Origin: Solimonas sp. K1W22B-7
GTDB taxonomy: Bacteria; Pseudomonadota; Gammaproteobacteria; Nevskiales; Nevskiaceae
Direction of reading: 5' to 3'
NCBI RefSeq assembly: GCF_003428335.1
Contig: NZ_CP031704.1
Span: 4,216,001-4,280,000, forward strand
Length of the DNA stretch: 64,000 nucleotides
This document shows positions 33,404 through 42,257 of this stretch, piece by piece; the first letter of the stretch is position 1; each line of letters begins with the position of its first letter. A program made the translations under genes and the position numbers. The notes under the pieces are model-generated. The model was not told the origin of the DNA and did not search any database. It worked only from the letters and a program-made list of their open reading frames with translations.

Positions 33404-34660
33404 TCATGCGGCCCAGCTCAGCCAGAGCGATTCGGGACCCACGACGTGGCCGCCGTGGTAGGCGACCGGCTTGGCCGGATCGAGCTTGAACGCGGGCAGG
33501 CGTGCCAGCAGCTCTTCGTAGATCACCTGCAGCTCGAGGCGCGCCAGATGCGAGCCGAGGCAGCGGTGCGGCCCCATGCCGAAGGCCACATGCACGGTTT
33601 CGCGGTTGAGGTCGTACTTGCCGGCTTCCGGGTACTCGGCGGAATCGAGGTCGGCGGCAGGCAGGAACAGCATGGCACGCTCGCCCGACTTCATGTCCAC
33701 GCCCTGGAAGTTCATGTCCTTGGCGACGCGGCGGATCGGCACGGTGAAGGTGTAGCGGCGCAGCAGTTCCTCGGCGGCCTTCGGAATCAGTTCCGGGCTC
33801 TGCCGCAGCTTCGCCTGCAGCTCGGCGTCCCTGGCCAGGTGCAGCACGCCCAGGCCGATGCCGTTGACCACCGTGTCGAGGCCGGCGGTGAACAGGACGA
33901 CGCAGTAGTTCTCCATGTCTTCCAGCGTCGTCGGCTTGCCGCCGATATCGGCCTGCCAGAGCATGCTGATGAGGTCGTCCCTGGGGTTTTCCTTACGCTC
34001 CAGCACGGTCTCGCGCATGATCGAGGTGAGCTTGAGCATGCGCCGGACGATGGCGCGCGGATCGGGATTCTTGATCCCTTCCATGTGCTCCTTCACCAGC
34101 ACACGGTATTCCTGCTGGCGCTCCAGCGGCAGGCCGAACATCTTCAGGAACACCTGCACCGGCAGCGGCTCGGCCACCTCCGTCAGGAAGTCGGCGCCGC
34201 CCTTGGCCTTGATCTTCTCGATCAGGTCCACGGCGAGATCGCGGATGCTGTCCTTGAGGGCCAGCATCGCCTTGGGCGAGAAGGCGCGCTGCAGCGGCAT
34301 GCGGTAGGCGGTGTGCGCCGGCGGATCGATGGTGATCGGCAGCGGCTGCGGGATGTGCGGGGAGCCCGGCGGCAGCTGCGCCATCATCGCCTTGAACTGC
34401 GCCTGCGGCACGATCTCGCTGGAGAAGCTTTCGGTGTCGCGCGAGGCATTGAAGTTCGCCGAGTGGCTCAGCAGCATCCAGTGGCCGCCGTTGCGCGGCG
34501 TCCAGAAGATCGGCGGCGCGTTCTTCAGCAGGTCCAGGATGCGCGCATGCGGATCGGCGACGTAGGCCGGGTCGGCGAACATGTCGAAGTCGTACATCAC
34601 CGCGTCGGTGATGTGCGCAGGCCTGGGGGCTGCGGGGCTCAGGTTGGGGGCATTGCTCAT
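33404..34660 (-). CDS. cytochrome P450, CYP101-like
   Basis: 418 residues, length and motifs of bacterial class I P450s. I-helix FTAGLDTVVNG (as in P450cam), EELLRRYTFTVPIRR (ExxR), haem loop FGMGPHRCLGSHLAR with Cys at about 367. CYP101-clade enzymes hydroxylate terpenoids or aromatic-ketone odorants with a putidaredoxin-type ferredoxin; a fitting ferredoxin gene is at 44272. GGAGTG precedes the ATG. It is divergent from the EthD-like/SDR pair, which suggests hydroxylation followed by alcohol oxidation. The substrate itself is not evident. Confidence 0.92.
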   Translation of the reverse strand: MSNAPNLSPAAPRPAHITDAVMYDFDMFADPAYVADPHARILDLLKNAPPIFWTPRNGGHWMLLSHSANFNASRDTESFSSEIVPQAQFKAMMAQLPPGSPHIPQPLPITIDPPAHTAYRMPLQRAFSPKAMLALKDSIRDLAVDLIEKIKAKGGADFLTEVAEPLPVQVFLKMFGLPLERQQEYRVLVKEHMEGIKNPDPRAIVRRMLKLTSIMRETVLERKENPRDDLISMLWQADIGGKPTTLEDMENYCVVLFTAGLDTVVNGIGLGVLHLARDAELQAKLRQSPELIPKAAEELLRRYTFTVPIRRVAKDMNFQGVDMKSGERAMLFLPAADLDSAEYPEAGKYDLNRETVHVAFGMGPHRCLGSHLARLELQVIYEELLARLPAFKLDPAKPVAYHGGHVVGPESLWLSWAA

Positions 34661-35031
34661 GTGACACTCCGCGAAGGAATACTGCGTTCTGGATCAGGGG
34701 ATTCGGAGACGCTCAGGCCGGGGCGGTCCGGGGCATGCCGGCCCGGTCTCGCCGCAAGGCGATCTTTTCGATCTGGATTTTCATGCTCTCCTCGCCTGGC
34801 ACGCGCCACGCGCACCGGTCCCCGGTTTATCGCACAAAGCTGAATTTCACACAACAGTGGTGTTTATTAAAGCACCAGCCATTTCAGCCAGACACTTGAC
34901 CTTATAGTCACCGTTGTTGATTATAATAGGAAGCCGCCAGGCCTGCATCGCAGCCCGCGGCGGGCACCGGGCAGGACAACCATCAGCCCGCCGGCAGCGG
35001 GCACCTCGGGGAGGCGCAAGCGCGCGATTTC
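34661..35031. promoter_or_regulatory. 371-bp divergent promoter region
   Basis: Lies between the P450 and the EthD-like gene. It is AT-rich at 34830-34930, with a perfect -10 TATAAT (34922-34927) on the plus strand and TTGACC (34896-34901), 20 bases away, too wide to be certain. A weak match to the 17-bp repeat pattern occurs at 34885-34901 (CAGCCAG-ACA-CTTGACC). ATAATCAACA (minus strand, about 34914-34925) resembles part of the palindrome at 43287. No ORF of note. Confidence 0.45.
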
Positions 35032-35796
35032 ATGGCCCTTTACACCAGCATTCACCTGCACAACGTGCCCGCGGGCCGCGAGGCGGGGTACGCCGCCTGG
35101 TTCGACGGCCCGCACCGCGAGGCCCTGGCGCGCCTGCGGGGCTTCATCACGACGGACCGCTACGAGGTGACGCCGGAGCAGATCATGCCGGACATCCCGC
35201 AGCCCTGGCGCTACCTCAGCGTCTACGACTTCGACCTGCCCCGCCCGGAAATCGACCTGCCCGCCCTCGGCCCGCTGCTGGCCGAAGCCCGCGACGCCGG
35301 CCTGGTGGCGGACGACGAAACCGAGAAGATTTACAGCTACCGTCTCTTCAGCGACTGGAAGTACAGCCCCAACTGGCGCCCGTCGGAACCGCTGTCGGGC
35401 GTGAGCATCATCCTGGCCAACTACGTCCCCGGACGCCGGCAGGAATACCAGACCTGGTACGAGGACGTGCACAGCGTCGAGGTGATCAACGTGCCGGGCC
35501 ACGTGGCGATGAAGCGCGGCGAGCTGTCGCCCATCCAGATCGAACCGCGCCACTACTGCCCCGGCGACCAGCTGGTGCTCTGCGCCCAGCAGACCGACGA
35601 CCTGCTCTTCACCCTCAAGGATTTCAGCGCGCGCGCCGGCGGCCGGAGCCCCAGCGGCATCGCCATGCAGCCGCGCTCGGCCTCGGGCTCGGTGGCGCGC
35701 ACGGTCCACTACTTCCGCAAGGTCAGCGGCACGCGCTTCTGGCCGGGCGGCATCGCCTACGGCGGCGACCTGTCCGTCTACCCCGGGAAGGGCTGA
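35032..35796 (+). CDS. tandem EthD-like / dimeric alpha-beta barrel protein
   Basis: 254 residues, apparently two copies of one domain. The first half has VPAGREAGYAAWFDGPHREALARLRGF; the second has YVPGRRQEYQTWYEDVHSVEVINVPG. Both align with the single-domain protein at 60538-60870. These ferredoxin-like domains (EthD/DUF4286 type) usually act as small monooxygenase-like or binding proteins; catalysis is not established. Start codon 35032, with GGGGAGG 16 bases upstream, which is far. The SDR gene follows after 3 bases, so the two form an operon divergent from the P450. Confidence 0.7.
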   Translation: MALYTSIHLHNVPAGREAGYAAWFDGPHREALARLRGFITTDRYEVTPEQIMPDIPQPWRYLSVYDFDLPRPEIDLPALGPLLAEARDAGLVADDETEKIYSYRLFSDWKYSPNWRPSEPLSGVSIILANYVPGRRQEYQTWYEDVHSVEVINVPGHVAMKRGELSPIQIEPRHYCPGDQLVLCAQQTDDLLFTLKDFSARAGGRSPSGIAMQPRSASGSVARTVHYFRKVSGTRFWPGGIAYGGDLSVYPGKG

Positions 35797-35799
35797 GCC

Positions 35800-36555
35800 A
35801 TGTCCAAGCTCATCGTGATCACCGGCGCCGGCGTCGGCCTGGGCCGCGCGCTGGCGCGGCGCTTCGTGGCCGACGGCGACAGCGTCGTGCTGCTGGGCCG
35901 CACAGCGGCGAAGGTCGAGGCCGTGGCCGCCGAGCTCGGCGCGCGCGCCATGGCGGTCGCCTGCGACGTGGCCTCGCCGGAGTCGGTGAAGGCCGCTTTC
36001 GCCGCGATCGCCGGGCGCCATCCGCGCATCGACGTGCTGATCAACAACGCGGCGGTGTTCGAGCCCTTCCTGATCGCCGAGGCCAGCGACGAGCAGATCA
36101 TGCAGACGGTGACCACCAACCTGGCCGGGCCGATGCTCTGCGCCCGCTCGGCGATACCGCTGATGGGCCGCGGCAGCCACATCATCAACATCAGCAGCGA
36201 ATCGGTGGGCATGCGCTTCCCTCACCTGGTGGCCTACCAGTGCTCCAAGGCCGGGCTCGAGCGTTTCTCCGAAGGCCTGCACCACGAACTCGAAGCCGAC
36301 GGCATCCGCGTCACCAACGTGCGCGCCGGGCAGATGTTCGAGGAGGGCAAGACCTGGGACGTATCGCCGGAGGCGCGCATGCGCTTCGGCAAGGCGGCGA
36401 TGGAAGCCGGGCTGAACCTGCGCGAGCGTCCGATCTCGCAGTTCACCTCGGTGACCCATGCCTTCCGCTCGCTGATCGACCTGCCGCCCGACCTGCACGC
36501 GATCAGCATCTCGCTCGGTGCCCGCAGGCCCGGAGACGCAACACCGGCCGCCTGA
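35800..36555 (+). CDS. short-chain dehydrogenase/reductase
   Basis: 251 residues. TGAGVGLG at 8-15, NNAAV at 82-86, catalytic Tyr146/Lys150 (YQCSK), Ser in IINISSES. The LGRTAAK stretch suggests NADP. It probably oxidises the hydroxyl left by the divergent P450, but that is inference. It starts 3 bases after the EthD-like gene and ends convergent with the enoyl-CoA hydratase gene (25 bases apart). Confidence 0.9.
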   Translation: MSKLIVITGAGVGLGRALARRFVADGDSVVLLGRTAAKVEAVAAELGARAMAVACDVASPESVKAAFAAIAGRHPRIDVLINNAAVFEPFLIAEASDEQIMQTVTTNLAGPMLCARSAIPLMGRGSHIINISSESVGMRFPHLVAYQCSKAGLERFSEGLHHELEADGIRVTNVRAGQMFEEGKTWDVSPEARMRFGKAAMEAGLNLRERPISQFTSVTHAFRSLIDLPPDLHAISISLGARRPGDATPAA

Positions 36556-36580
36556 GGCGGCTCCAGCGCGACGACTGCCC

Positions 36581-37393
36581 TCAGTCGCCGCTCTTCTTGC
36601 CGCCGATACCCTGGATGTAGCGCTTCATTCCCTCGATGTAGGCGGGGTTCAGCATCAGCGCACTGTTGGCCATGCGCTCGACATTGCGCGCCTGCGCCAG
36701 GCCGACGTCATGCGCCAGTTCGATGGCGAGCTTGGCCATGCCCATCTGCTCGCCGTTCTGCTCGGCCAGGTGGCGGCAGAAGCGCATCGTGTCCTCGCCG
36801 AAGCTTTCGTCCGGGAAGACCTCGTGGACCAAGCCCATGATCAGCGCGCGGTCGGCATCGACCGGCAGGTTGGCCATGATCAGGTAACGCGTCCAGTGCG
36901 TGCCGATCATGCGCGACAGGCGGCTGACGCCATTGGAAGCGGGAATGACGCCGAACTTGCCCTCGGGGAAGGCATAGCGCGCACTCTTGGCGGCCAGGCG
37001 GAAATCGCAGGACAGCGACAGCTCCAGGCCGCCGCCCATGCACATGGCGTGATGCGCGACGACGATCGGCTTCTCGATCGCCTCCATCTCGTCGTAGATG
37101 CGGTGCATGCCGTGCAGCTTCAGGCGATGGCTCTCGCGGATCGACGAGGCCGAGGGAGCCGCCTGGACGCGCGGCTCGCTGCCGCCGCGCAGGTCCGCGC
37201 CGGAGCAGAAATAGCGGCCGGTCGCGCGGATCAGCATGACCTTGAGTTCCGGCGTATCGCGGAAGCGATGCAGGCCCTGCTCGAACAGCGCCATCAGTTC
37301 GCCGGTGAGGGCATTGAGCTTGTCGGGGCGATTGAGCGTGACGACCAGGATCGCGCCGTCGTCCTCGGTCAGCAGATGCGGGGCTTCTGACAC
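36581..37393 (-). CDS. enoyl-CoA hydratase/isomerase
   Basis: 270 residues from GTG 37393, chosen because GAGGAGAG stands seven bases before it and it gives the family N-terminus (SEAPHLLTEDDGAILVVTLNRPDKLNAL); the frame is open 54 bases further without support. Oxyanion region ATGRYFCSGADLRGG; second site HHAMCMGGGLELSLSCDFRLA; FGVIPASNGVSRL follows, lacking a Glu where ECH1 has its acid. Sixth gene of the E1/lipoyl/Rieske operon, 13 bases after the fused ACAD. Confidence 0.88.
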   Translation of the reverse strand: MSEAPHLLTEDDGAILVVTLNRPDKLNALTGELMALFEQGLHRFRDTPELKVMLIRATGRYFCSGADLRGGSEPRVQAAPSASSIRESHRLKLHGMHRIYDEMEAIEKPIVVAHHAMCMGGGLELSLSCDFRLAAKSARYAFPEGKFGVIPASNGVSRLSRMIGTHWTRYLIMANLPVDADRALIMGLVHEVFPDESFGEDTMRFCRHLAEQNGEQMGMAKLAIELAHDVGLAQARNVERMANSALMLNPAYIEGMKRYIQGIGGKKSGD

Positions 37394-37406
37394 TGTTTTT
37401 CTCTCC

Positions 37407-39605
37407 TCAGGCGCGCGTGCGCGGCATCCCCAGCGCACGCTCGGCAATCATGCTGCGGTGGACTTCGCTGGTGCCACCGTAAATCGTCGTACCCTGCGCA
37501 TGACGATAGCACTGATTCAGCAGGCCGGCCGCACCGGCGCGCTTGGACAGCGAGTACGGCGCCGTGAGGTCGAGCAGGTCGCGGGCGTCGGTCAGGAATT
37601 TCTCCGAGGAGAACAGCTTGGCCATCGGCCCGTAGGCCAGGTTCGGCTTCTTCTCCGCGATGGTCCACTGCGCGCGGAAGGCCAGCATGTCCGACACCCA
37701 GAGGTGGGCCTTGCTGCGGGCCAAGCGGGCCTGGGCGGAGCGGTCCTCCAGCAGCGGCCTGCCCTCTTCCTGTATCTCGCGGCACAGATCTTCAGCGGCC
37801 TTGAGCATCGCGCGCATCACCTTGGAGAAACCGCCGCCATGCTCGAGTTCCAGGCTCGCGCTCATGGTGCGCACGCCGCCATCGACATCGCCCAGACGGT
37901 AGCTGTCGGGGATGCGCACGCCGTCGTAGAAGGTGATGTTGGTGCGCTCGTCCTGGAAGGTGTAGACCGGCTGGATGGTCACGCCATCGGCCTTCAGCGG
38001 GACGATGAACATGGTCAGGCCCTTGTGCTTGGCCACCTCGGTATTGGTGCGGCAGAGCATCAGCACGTAGCTGGCCAGGTTCGCGCCGCTGGTGAACATC
38101 TTGGTGCCGTCGATGCGCCAGCCGTCGCCATCGGGTGTCGCGCGGCATTGAGCCGCGAACACGTCGGAGCCGGAGCCGGGCTCGGAATAGCCCAGGCTGC
38201 AGATCACCTCGCCCGACATGACCTTGCTCAGCACGTCGCGCTTGAGTTCGTCGCTGCCGAAGCGATACATGATCAGCGACACCATCTGAGCCACGTTCGC
38301 CGCCGGGTTGTTGTAGCCCTGGTGCTCGAAGGCATCCATGGCCGCGATCTTGGCGTAGGGCGACAGGCCGCGCCCCCCCATCTCACGCTTCAGGCCCGGG
38401 AACAGCAGGTTGGCCTCGGCGAGCTTGCGGTTGATCTCGGGGTTGTAGCCTTCCCAGCTGTAGTGGAACTTCTCGCGCATCGCCGGGGTGACGTGCTTGT
38501 CGAAGAACGCGTCGATCTCCGCGGTGATGGCGCGGGCATCGTCACCCAGGTCGAAGTCGATGGGGCAGTCACCGGCCTCCGGCAGGGCCGCCTTCTCGCC
38601 CGCGTAGAGGCGCCGTCCGGCTTCCTCGAGCAGGCGCTGCGGGTCACCCAGCACCAGCGGCCAGGCCTTGGCGCGCAGGTTGAACAGGAAGATGTCGTAC
38701 TCGGTGGTGAGGCCGTAGCCGCCGAAGGTGTGCAGGGCCTGCGCAACGGCGCGGGCCGCGGCCTGCGTGTTCCACCAGGCGGCGATGGAAACCCCGGCGG
38801 CCGCTTCCGCGCTGCCATCGGCGATGTCGCGGATGGCGCGCCAGACCAGGAACTTGCCGCCGTCCACCTCGCAGAGCAGGTCGGCGAGCGGATGCGAGAT
38901 CGCCTGGAACTGGCCGATGAACTGCCCGAACTGCTTGCGCTCGCTGGCATAGGCCGCGGCCAGCCGCAGCGATTCGCGCCCGAGCCCGGCGAGGGCCGCC
39001 GCAATCAGCAGCTTCCATTCCTCCTGGGCCTGCGCCAAAGCCCTGAGCGCCTCGGTGCCGTGCGCCAGCGTGCTGCGCGGCAATGCCGCCAGGCGCAGTT
39101 CGGCGATGGCGGTCGAGGCCAGGTTCTCCTCGGCCTGCGCCGCGCCGGCGGCATTGACCAGCACGATCTCGTCGCCATGGCGGGCGATCACCGCGACCGC
39201 CACATTGCCGCCGGCCACCCATTGCAGCGGTCGGCTCGCGATGTCGTGGAAGGCGATGCCGACCACCGCGGCGCCGCTCATGACACGCTCCAGCAGTTCC
39301 GCTTGCCCGCCCAGCAGCGCCAGCAGACGCGCGGCGACCAGCGTTTCGGCAACCGGACCGGAGGCCAGCGTACGTCCCGCCTCCTCCATCAGCAGCACGG
39401 CATCCAGCAGGCCCAGGCCCAGGCCACCCGCGTCCTCAGGCACGCGGATCGAGAACGCCCCGAGTTCGGCCAGGCCGCGCCACAGCGCCGCGTCGAAGCC
39501 GGAAGGCAGGGCGGCGCGGACGCGCAGCGTGCTGCTCTGCTCACTGAGAAAGCGCGAGAAGGACTCGCGCATCATCTGCTGTTCTTCGGACAACTCGAAA
39601 TTCAT
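37407..39605 (-). CDS. fused double acyl-CoA dehydrogenase (FadE34-like)
   Basis: 732 residues, twice the usual size. The N-terminal half (1-370) is a degenerate ACAD ending in SERKQFGQFIGQFQAISHPLADLLCEV and LHTFGGYGLTTEYDIFLFNLR. The C-terminal half has the FAD and substrate motifs: LGYSEPGSGSDVFAAQCRA, MFTSGANLASYVLMLCRTN, and the final IYGGTSEVHRSMIAERALG. This matches FadE34/ChsE3, which in mycobacteria dehydrogenates steroid side-chain CoA esters. The start overlaps the Rieske stop by 4 bp (ATGA). Substrate presumably a bulky branched acyl-CoA. Confidence 0.92.
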   Translation of the reverse strand: MNFELSEEQQMMRESFSRFLSEQSSTLRVRAALPSGFDAALWRGLAELGAFSIRVPEDAGGLGLGLLDAVLLMEEAGRTLASGPVAETLVAARLLALLGGQAELLERVMSGAAVVGIAFHDIASRPLQWVAGGNVAVAVIARHGDEIVLVNAAGAAQAEENLASTAIAELRLAALPRSTLAHGTEALRALAQAQEEWKLLIAAALAGLGRESLRLAAAYASERKQFGQFIGQFQAISHPLADLLCEVDGGKFLVWRAIRDIADGSAEAAAGVSIAAWWNTQAAARAVAQALHTFGGYGLTTEYDIFLFNLRAKAWPLVLGDPQRLLEEAGRRLYAGEKAALPEAGDCPIDFDLGDDARAITAEIDAFFDKHVTPAMREKFHYSWEGYNPEINRKLAEANLLFPGLKREMGGRGLSPYAKIAAMDAFEHQGYNNPAANVAQMVSLIMYRFGSDELKRDVLSKVMSGEVICSLGYSEPGSGSDVFAAQCRATPDGDGWRIDGTKMFTSGANLASYVLMLCRTNTEVAKHKGLTMFIVPLKADGVTIQPVYTFQDERTNITFYDGVRIPDSYRLGDVDGGVRTMSASLELEHGGGFSKVMRAMLKAAEDLCREIQEEGRPLLEDRSAQARLARSKAHLWVSDMLAFRAQWTIAEKKPNLAYGPMAKLFSSEKFLTDARDLLDLTAPYSLSKRAGAAGLLNQCYRHAQGTTIYGGTSEVHRSMIAERALGMPRTRA

Positions 39606-41011
39606 GCGACGGATACTCCAGCGACCGGCGTGTCAACGGCGGTGCCCTTCAGATAGCGATCCAGTTCCTGGTGCATGTTGAGGATCATCTTCTCGTGCTC
39701 AACGGCCAGCCAGATCTGCTTGCAGCCGCGGGAGTGCAGACCCTTCTGCATGCGCGGGATGTTGTGGAAGTCCTGGCGCGGGATCAGCAGCACCTGCTCC
39801 GGGTCCATGATGTCGGTGATCTTCCGGACCTCGGCCCGCGGCGGTTTCACTGCGGCCGGGTAGGTCCTGGTGGAGAAGATCTCGAAGATGCAGCGGTCCG
39901 GGTCGTTCCCATCGGGCCGGATGCGGTAGATCATGGCGTTGCCGGCCTGCGGCAGGATCAAGAGGTTGGGGAAGACGAAGATCTCGCCGCCCCACATGCC
40001 CAGGATCTCGGGGACGGGCCTGGGCATGGGCCGCTGCTGCTGTGCGGCGGTGGTGTACAGGGCCTTGACGTACTCGGCGCCCAGGCTGGAGCCCTCGGGG
40101 ATGGGCTTGTCCTTCAGGGAGCGGACGATCTCGACGTCTTCCTTCAGGACCATGGCGTCCATGCCTTCGACCAGGAGATTCAGGCGGGCGGCCATCATTT
40201 CGATGGGGTCGCCGGCCTGGCGGACGTGGCCCTGCATGGGGGTCTTCTTGCCGGCAAAGAAGCGGCCGTGGCCGTGGGGGTATTTCTCGGTGTGGACGTT
40301 GCGGTGGGCGAAGTGGGCTTCGGCTTCGGCGCTGGGAGTGCCGTTCATGACGATGTCGGCGGAGTCCGGTTCCAGCTGGGGGTGGGTGGCCGGGACGTGG
40401 TAGCCCTCGAAGAAGGCTTCCTGGGCGACTTTCCAGTTGGCGGCGACCGGCAGGGCTTTCCACCAGTAGTGGTGCATCTGGCCGATGGCCAGGCCTTCGA
40501 TGAGCTCCCGGACCGGGGCGATGAAGTCGTCGAAGGGCTGGGGGTTGCGGTCGAAGTTGATGAAGACGAAGCCGGCGAAGACGACGTGGTGGACTGCACG
40601 CAGGGCGACGTCGCTGTCCTGCAGCTGGCCGCCGCGGAATTCGCCCCGTTCCAGGACGTATTCGTTCTGGCCCTGCAAGTTCCAGCGCCAGCCGTGGAAG
40701 GGGCAGATGATCTTGCAGTGGGGGAAGTGGCCGTTGCCGCCGCCGGACAGGGCGGTGCCGCGGTGCGGGCAGACGTTGTGGTAGGTCTTGACGCTGCCGT
40801 CTTCGGCGCGCACGACGATGACGGACTGGTCGCCAATGTCGTAGGTGGCGTAGTCGCCCACTTCGGGGATTTCGTCCAGGCGCGCGGCGGCCTGCCAGAC
40901 AGTGCTCCAGAGCTTGTCGTATTCCAGACGCGCGAACGCAGGGTCGGTGTAGCGCCCGCTGCGGATGCCGTGGTCAAGGACGCGCCAGCTTTCGGGCCAG
41001 GCGCTGCTCAC
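39602..41011 (-). CDS. Rieske non-haem iron oxygenase, alpha subunit
   Basis: 469 residues. Rieske ligands Cys81, His83, Cys103, His106 (CPHRGTALS and CPFHGWRW). Mononuclear iron ligands His205 and His210 in FFEGYHVPATHPQ, with an acidic ligand expected near the C-terminal third. Family: aromatic-ring-hydroxylating dioxygenase, size as in BphA-type alpha subunits, but no beta subunit, ferredoxin or reductase lies in the operon. It overlaps the lipoyl-domain gene before it and the fused ACAD gene after it by 4 bp each. Oxygenation of a CoA ester or its acid is possible. Confidence 0.9.
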   Translation of the reverse strand: MSSAWPESWRVLDHGIRSGRYTDPAFARLEYDKLWSTVWQAAARLDEIPEVGDYATYDIGDQSVIVVRAEDGSVKTYHNVCPHRGTALSGGGNGHFPHCKIICPFHGWRWNLQGQNEYVLERGEFRGGQLQDSDVALRAVHHVVFAGFVFINFDRNPQPFDDFIAPVRELIEGLAIGQMHHYWWKALPVAANWKVAQEAFFEGYHVPATHPQLEPDSADIVMNGTPSAEAEAHFAHRNVHTEKYPHGHGRFFAGKKTPMQGHVRQAGDPIEMMAARLNLLVEGMDAMVLKEDVEIVRSLKDKPIPEGSSLGAEYVKALYTTAAQQQRPMPRPVPEILGMWGGEIFVFPNLLILPQAGNAMIYRIRPDGNDPDRCIFEIFSTRTYPAAVKPPRAEVRKITDIMDPEQVLLIPRQDFHNIPRMQKGLHSRGCKQIWLAVEHEKMILNMHQELDRYLKGTAVDTPVAGVSVA

Positions 41012-41238
41012 AGGATCTCCGCGATCAATGCCCCGATGGGATAGACCTCACCGGTAGCCGCATGGACCTTGAGCATGCCCGAGGCCGGCGCCTCGACCTC
41101 CTGCACCGACTTGTCCAGCTCCAGGGTGTAGAGCGGCTTGCCCGCCTCCACCTGGCCGCCGTCGGGCACCAGCCATTCGGTCAAGGTGCCTTCCTGGGCG
41201 GAGAACCCGATCTGCGGGATGCGGACTTCGGTGCTCAT
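41008..41238 (-). CDS. free-standing lipoyl/biotinyl-carrier domain
   Basis: 76 residues forming exactly one lipoyl domain: VRIPQIGFSAQEGTLTEWLV, then the attachment hairpin LELDKSVQEVEAPASG with Lys43 as the expected modified residue, DKSV being closer to lipoyl (DKA/DKV) than to biotin (MKM). No E2 catalytic or subunit-binding domain and no E3 follows. The stop overlaps the Rieske start, and the start overlaps the E1-beta stop, each by ATGA. It may shuttle an acyl group or electrons from E1. Being on its own between E1 and a Rieske oxygenase is odd. Confidence 0.88.
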   Translation of the reverse strand: MSTEVRIPQIGFSAQEGTLTEWLVPDGGQVEAGKPLYTLELDKSVQEVEAPASGMLKVHAATGEVYPIGALIAEIL

Positions 41239-42257
41239 CGGCGGCCCTTCCCGTTCAGGGTCTGGCGGATCGAAGCCTCGATCGCGCTGGGTTTGTAGAG
41301 GTATTCCTGCTCCAGCACCTTGGCGAAGGGCACGGTGACGTCGCGCGAGGCCACGCGCAGCACCGGGGCCTTGAGTTCGCTGTACAGGTGCTCCTGGATG
41401 CGGGCGGCGACTTCGGCACCGGCGCCGAAGCTGCGGGGAGCTTCGTGGACCACGACCGCTCTTTGGGTCTTGGCCACCGATTTGAGGATGCTGTCGGTGT
41501 CCAGCGGCGAGACGGTGCGCAGGTCCAGGACTTCGACGGAGATGCCTTCGGCGGCGAGCTTCTCTGCGATGACCAGGGTGTCGCGCAGGGGGCGGCCGTA
41601 GCCGATGACGGTGACATCCGTTCCCTCTCTTGCGACGTTGGCCTGGCCCAAGGGGATGATCTTGCCCTTCTCCGGCTCGGGACCGGTCTGGGTGCGGGTC
41701 ATGGCGTCTTCGATGAACAGGCAGGGATCCTCGTCGAAGATGCAGCCCAGCAGCAGGCCGTAGGCGTCCGCGGGGCTGGAGGGGATGACGACCTTCATGC
41801 CGGCGACGTGGGCGAACCAGGCTTCCAGCATGTCGGAGTGCTGGCCGGCGGTGCCGGCCCCGGCGCCGGTACGGGTGCGGATGGTGATCGGGACGTGGGT
41901 CTGGCCGCCGGACATGAAGCGCAGCTTGGCGGCGTGGTTGACGATCTGGTCCATCGGTACGGTGATGAAGTTCATCAGCATGATCTCGGCCACGGGACGC
42001 AGGCCGGCCAGGGCGGCGCCGACGGCGGCGCCGACGATGGCCTGTTCGGAGATCGGGGTGGTGCGGACTCTGGATCCAAACTTGGTGGACAGGCCCTTGG
42101 TGACCTTGAACACGCCGCCGCCCTCTTCGTCGGCGATGTCTTCGCCCAGCATGATGACGCGGGGGTCCATCTCCATGGCGTCATGCAGGGCGCGGGAGTA
42201 GGCCTCGGTGAAGCTGATGGTTTTCGTGGCGGTGGTGGCGGCAGTGGGGGCGTTCAT
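41235..42257 (-). CDS. 2-oxoacid dehydrogenase E1 component, beta subunit
   Basis: 340 residues. Transketolase-like pyrimidine domain: FTEAYSRALHDAMEMDPRVIMLGEDIADEEGG (TPP-binding Glu in the AEIMLMNFI region), then TRTGAGAGTAGQHSDMLEAWF and the C-terminal domain VLDLRTVSPLDTDSILKSVAKTQRAVVVHEA. Closest in look to acetoin/pyruvate dehydrogenase beta chains (AcoB/PdhB). Start 42257 (ATGA with the alpha-subunit stop). It pairs with the alpha subunit to decarboxylate a 2-oxoacid. Confidence 0.9.
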   Translation of the reverse strand: MNAPTAATTATKTISFTEAYSRALHDAMEMDPRVIMLGEDIADEEGGGVFKVTKGLSTKFGSRVRTTPISEQAIVGAAVGAALAGLRPVAEIMLMNFITVPMDQIVNHAAKLRFMSGGQTHVPITIRTRTGAGAGTAGQHSDMLEAWFAHVAGMKVVIPSSPADAYGLLLGCIFDEDPCLFIEDAMTRTQTGPEPEKGKIIPLGQANVAREGTDVTVIGYGRPLRDTLVIAEKLAAEGISVEVLDLRTVSPLDTDSILKSVAKTQRAVVVHEAPRSFGAGAEVAARIQEHLYSELKAPVLRVASRDVTVPFAKVLEQEYLYKPSAIEASIRQTLNGKGRR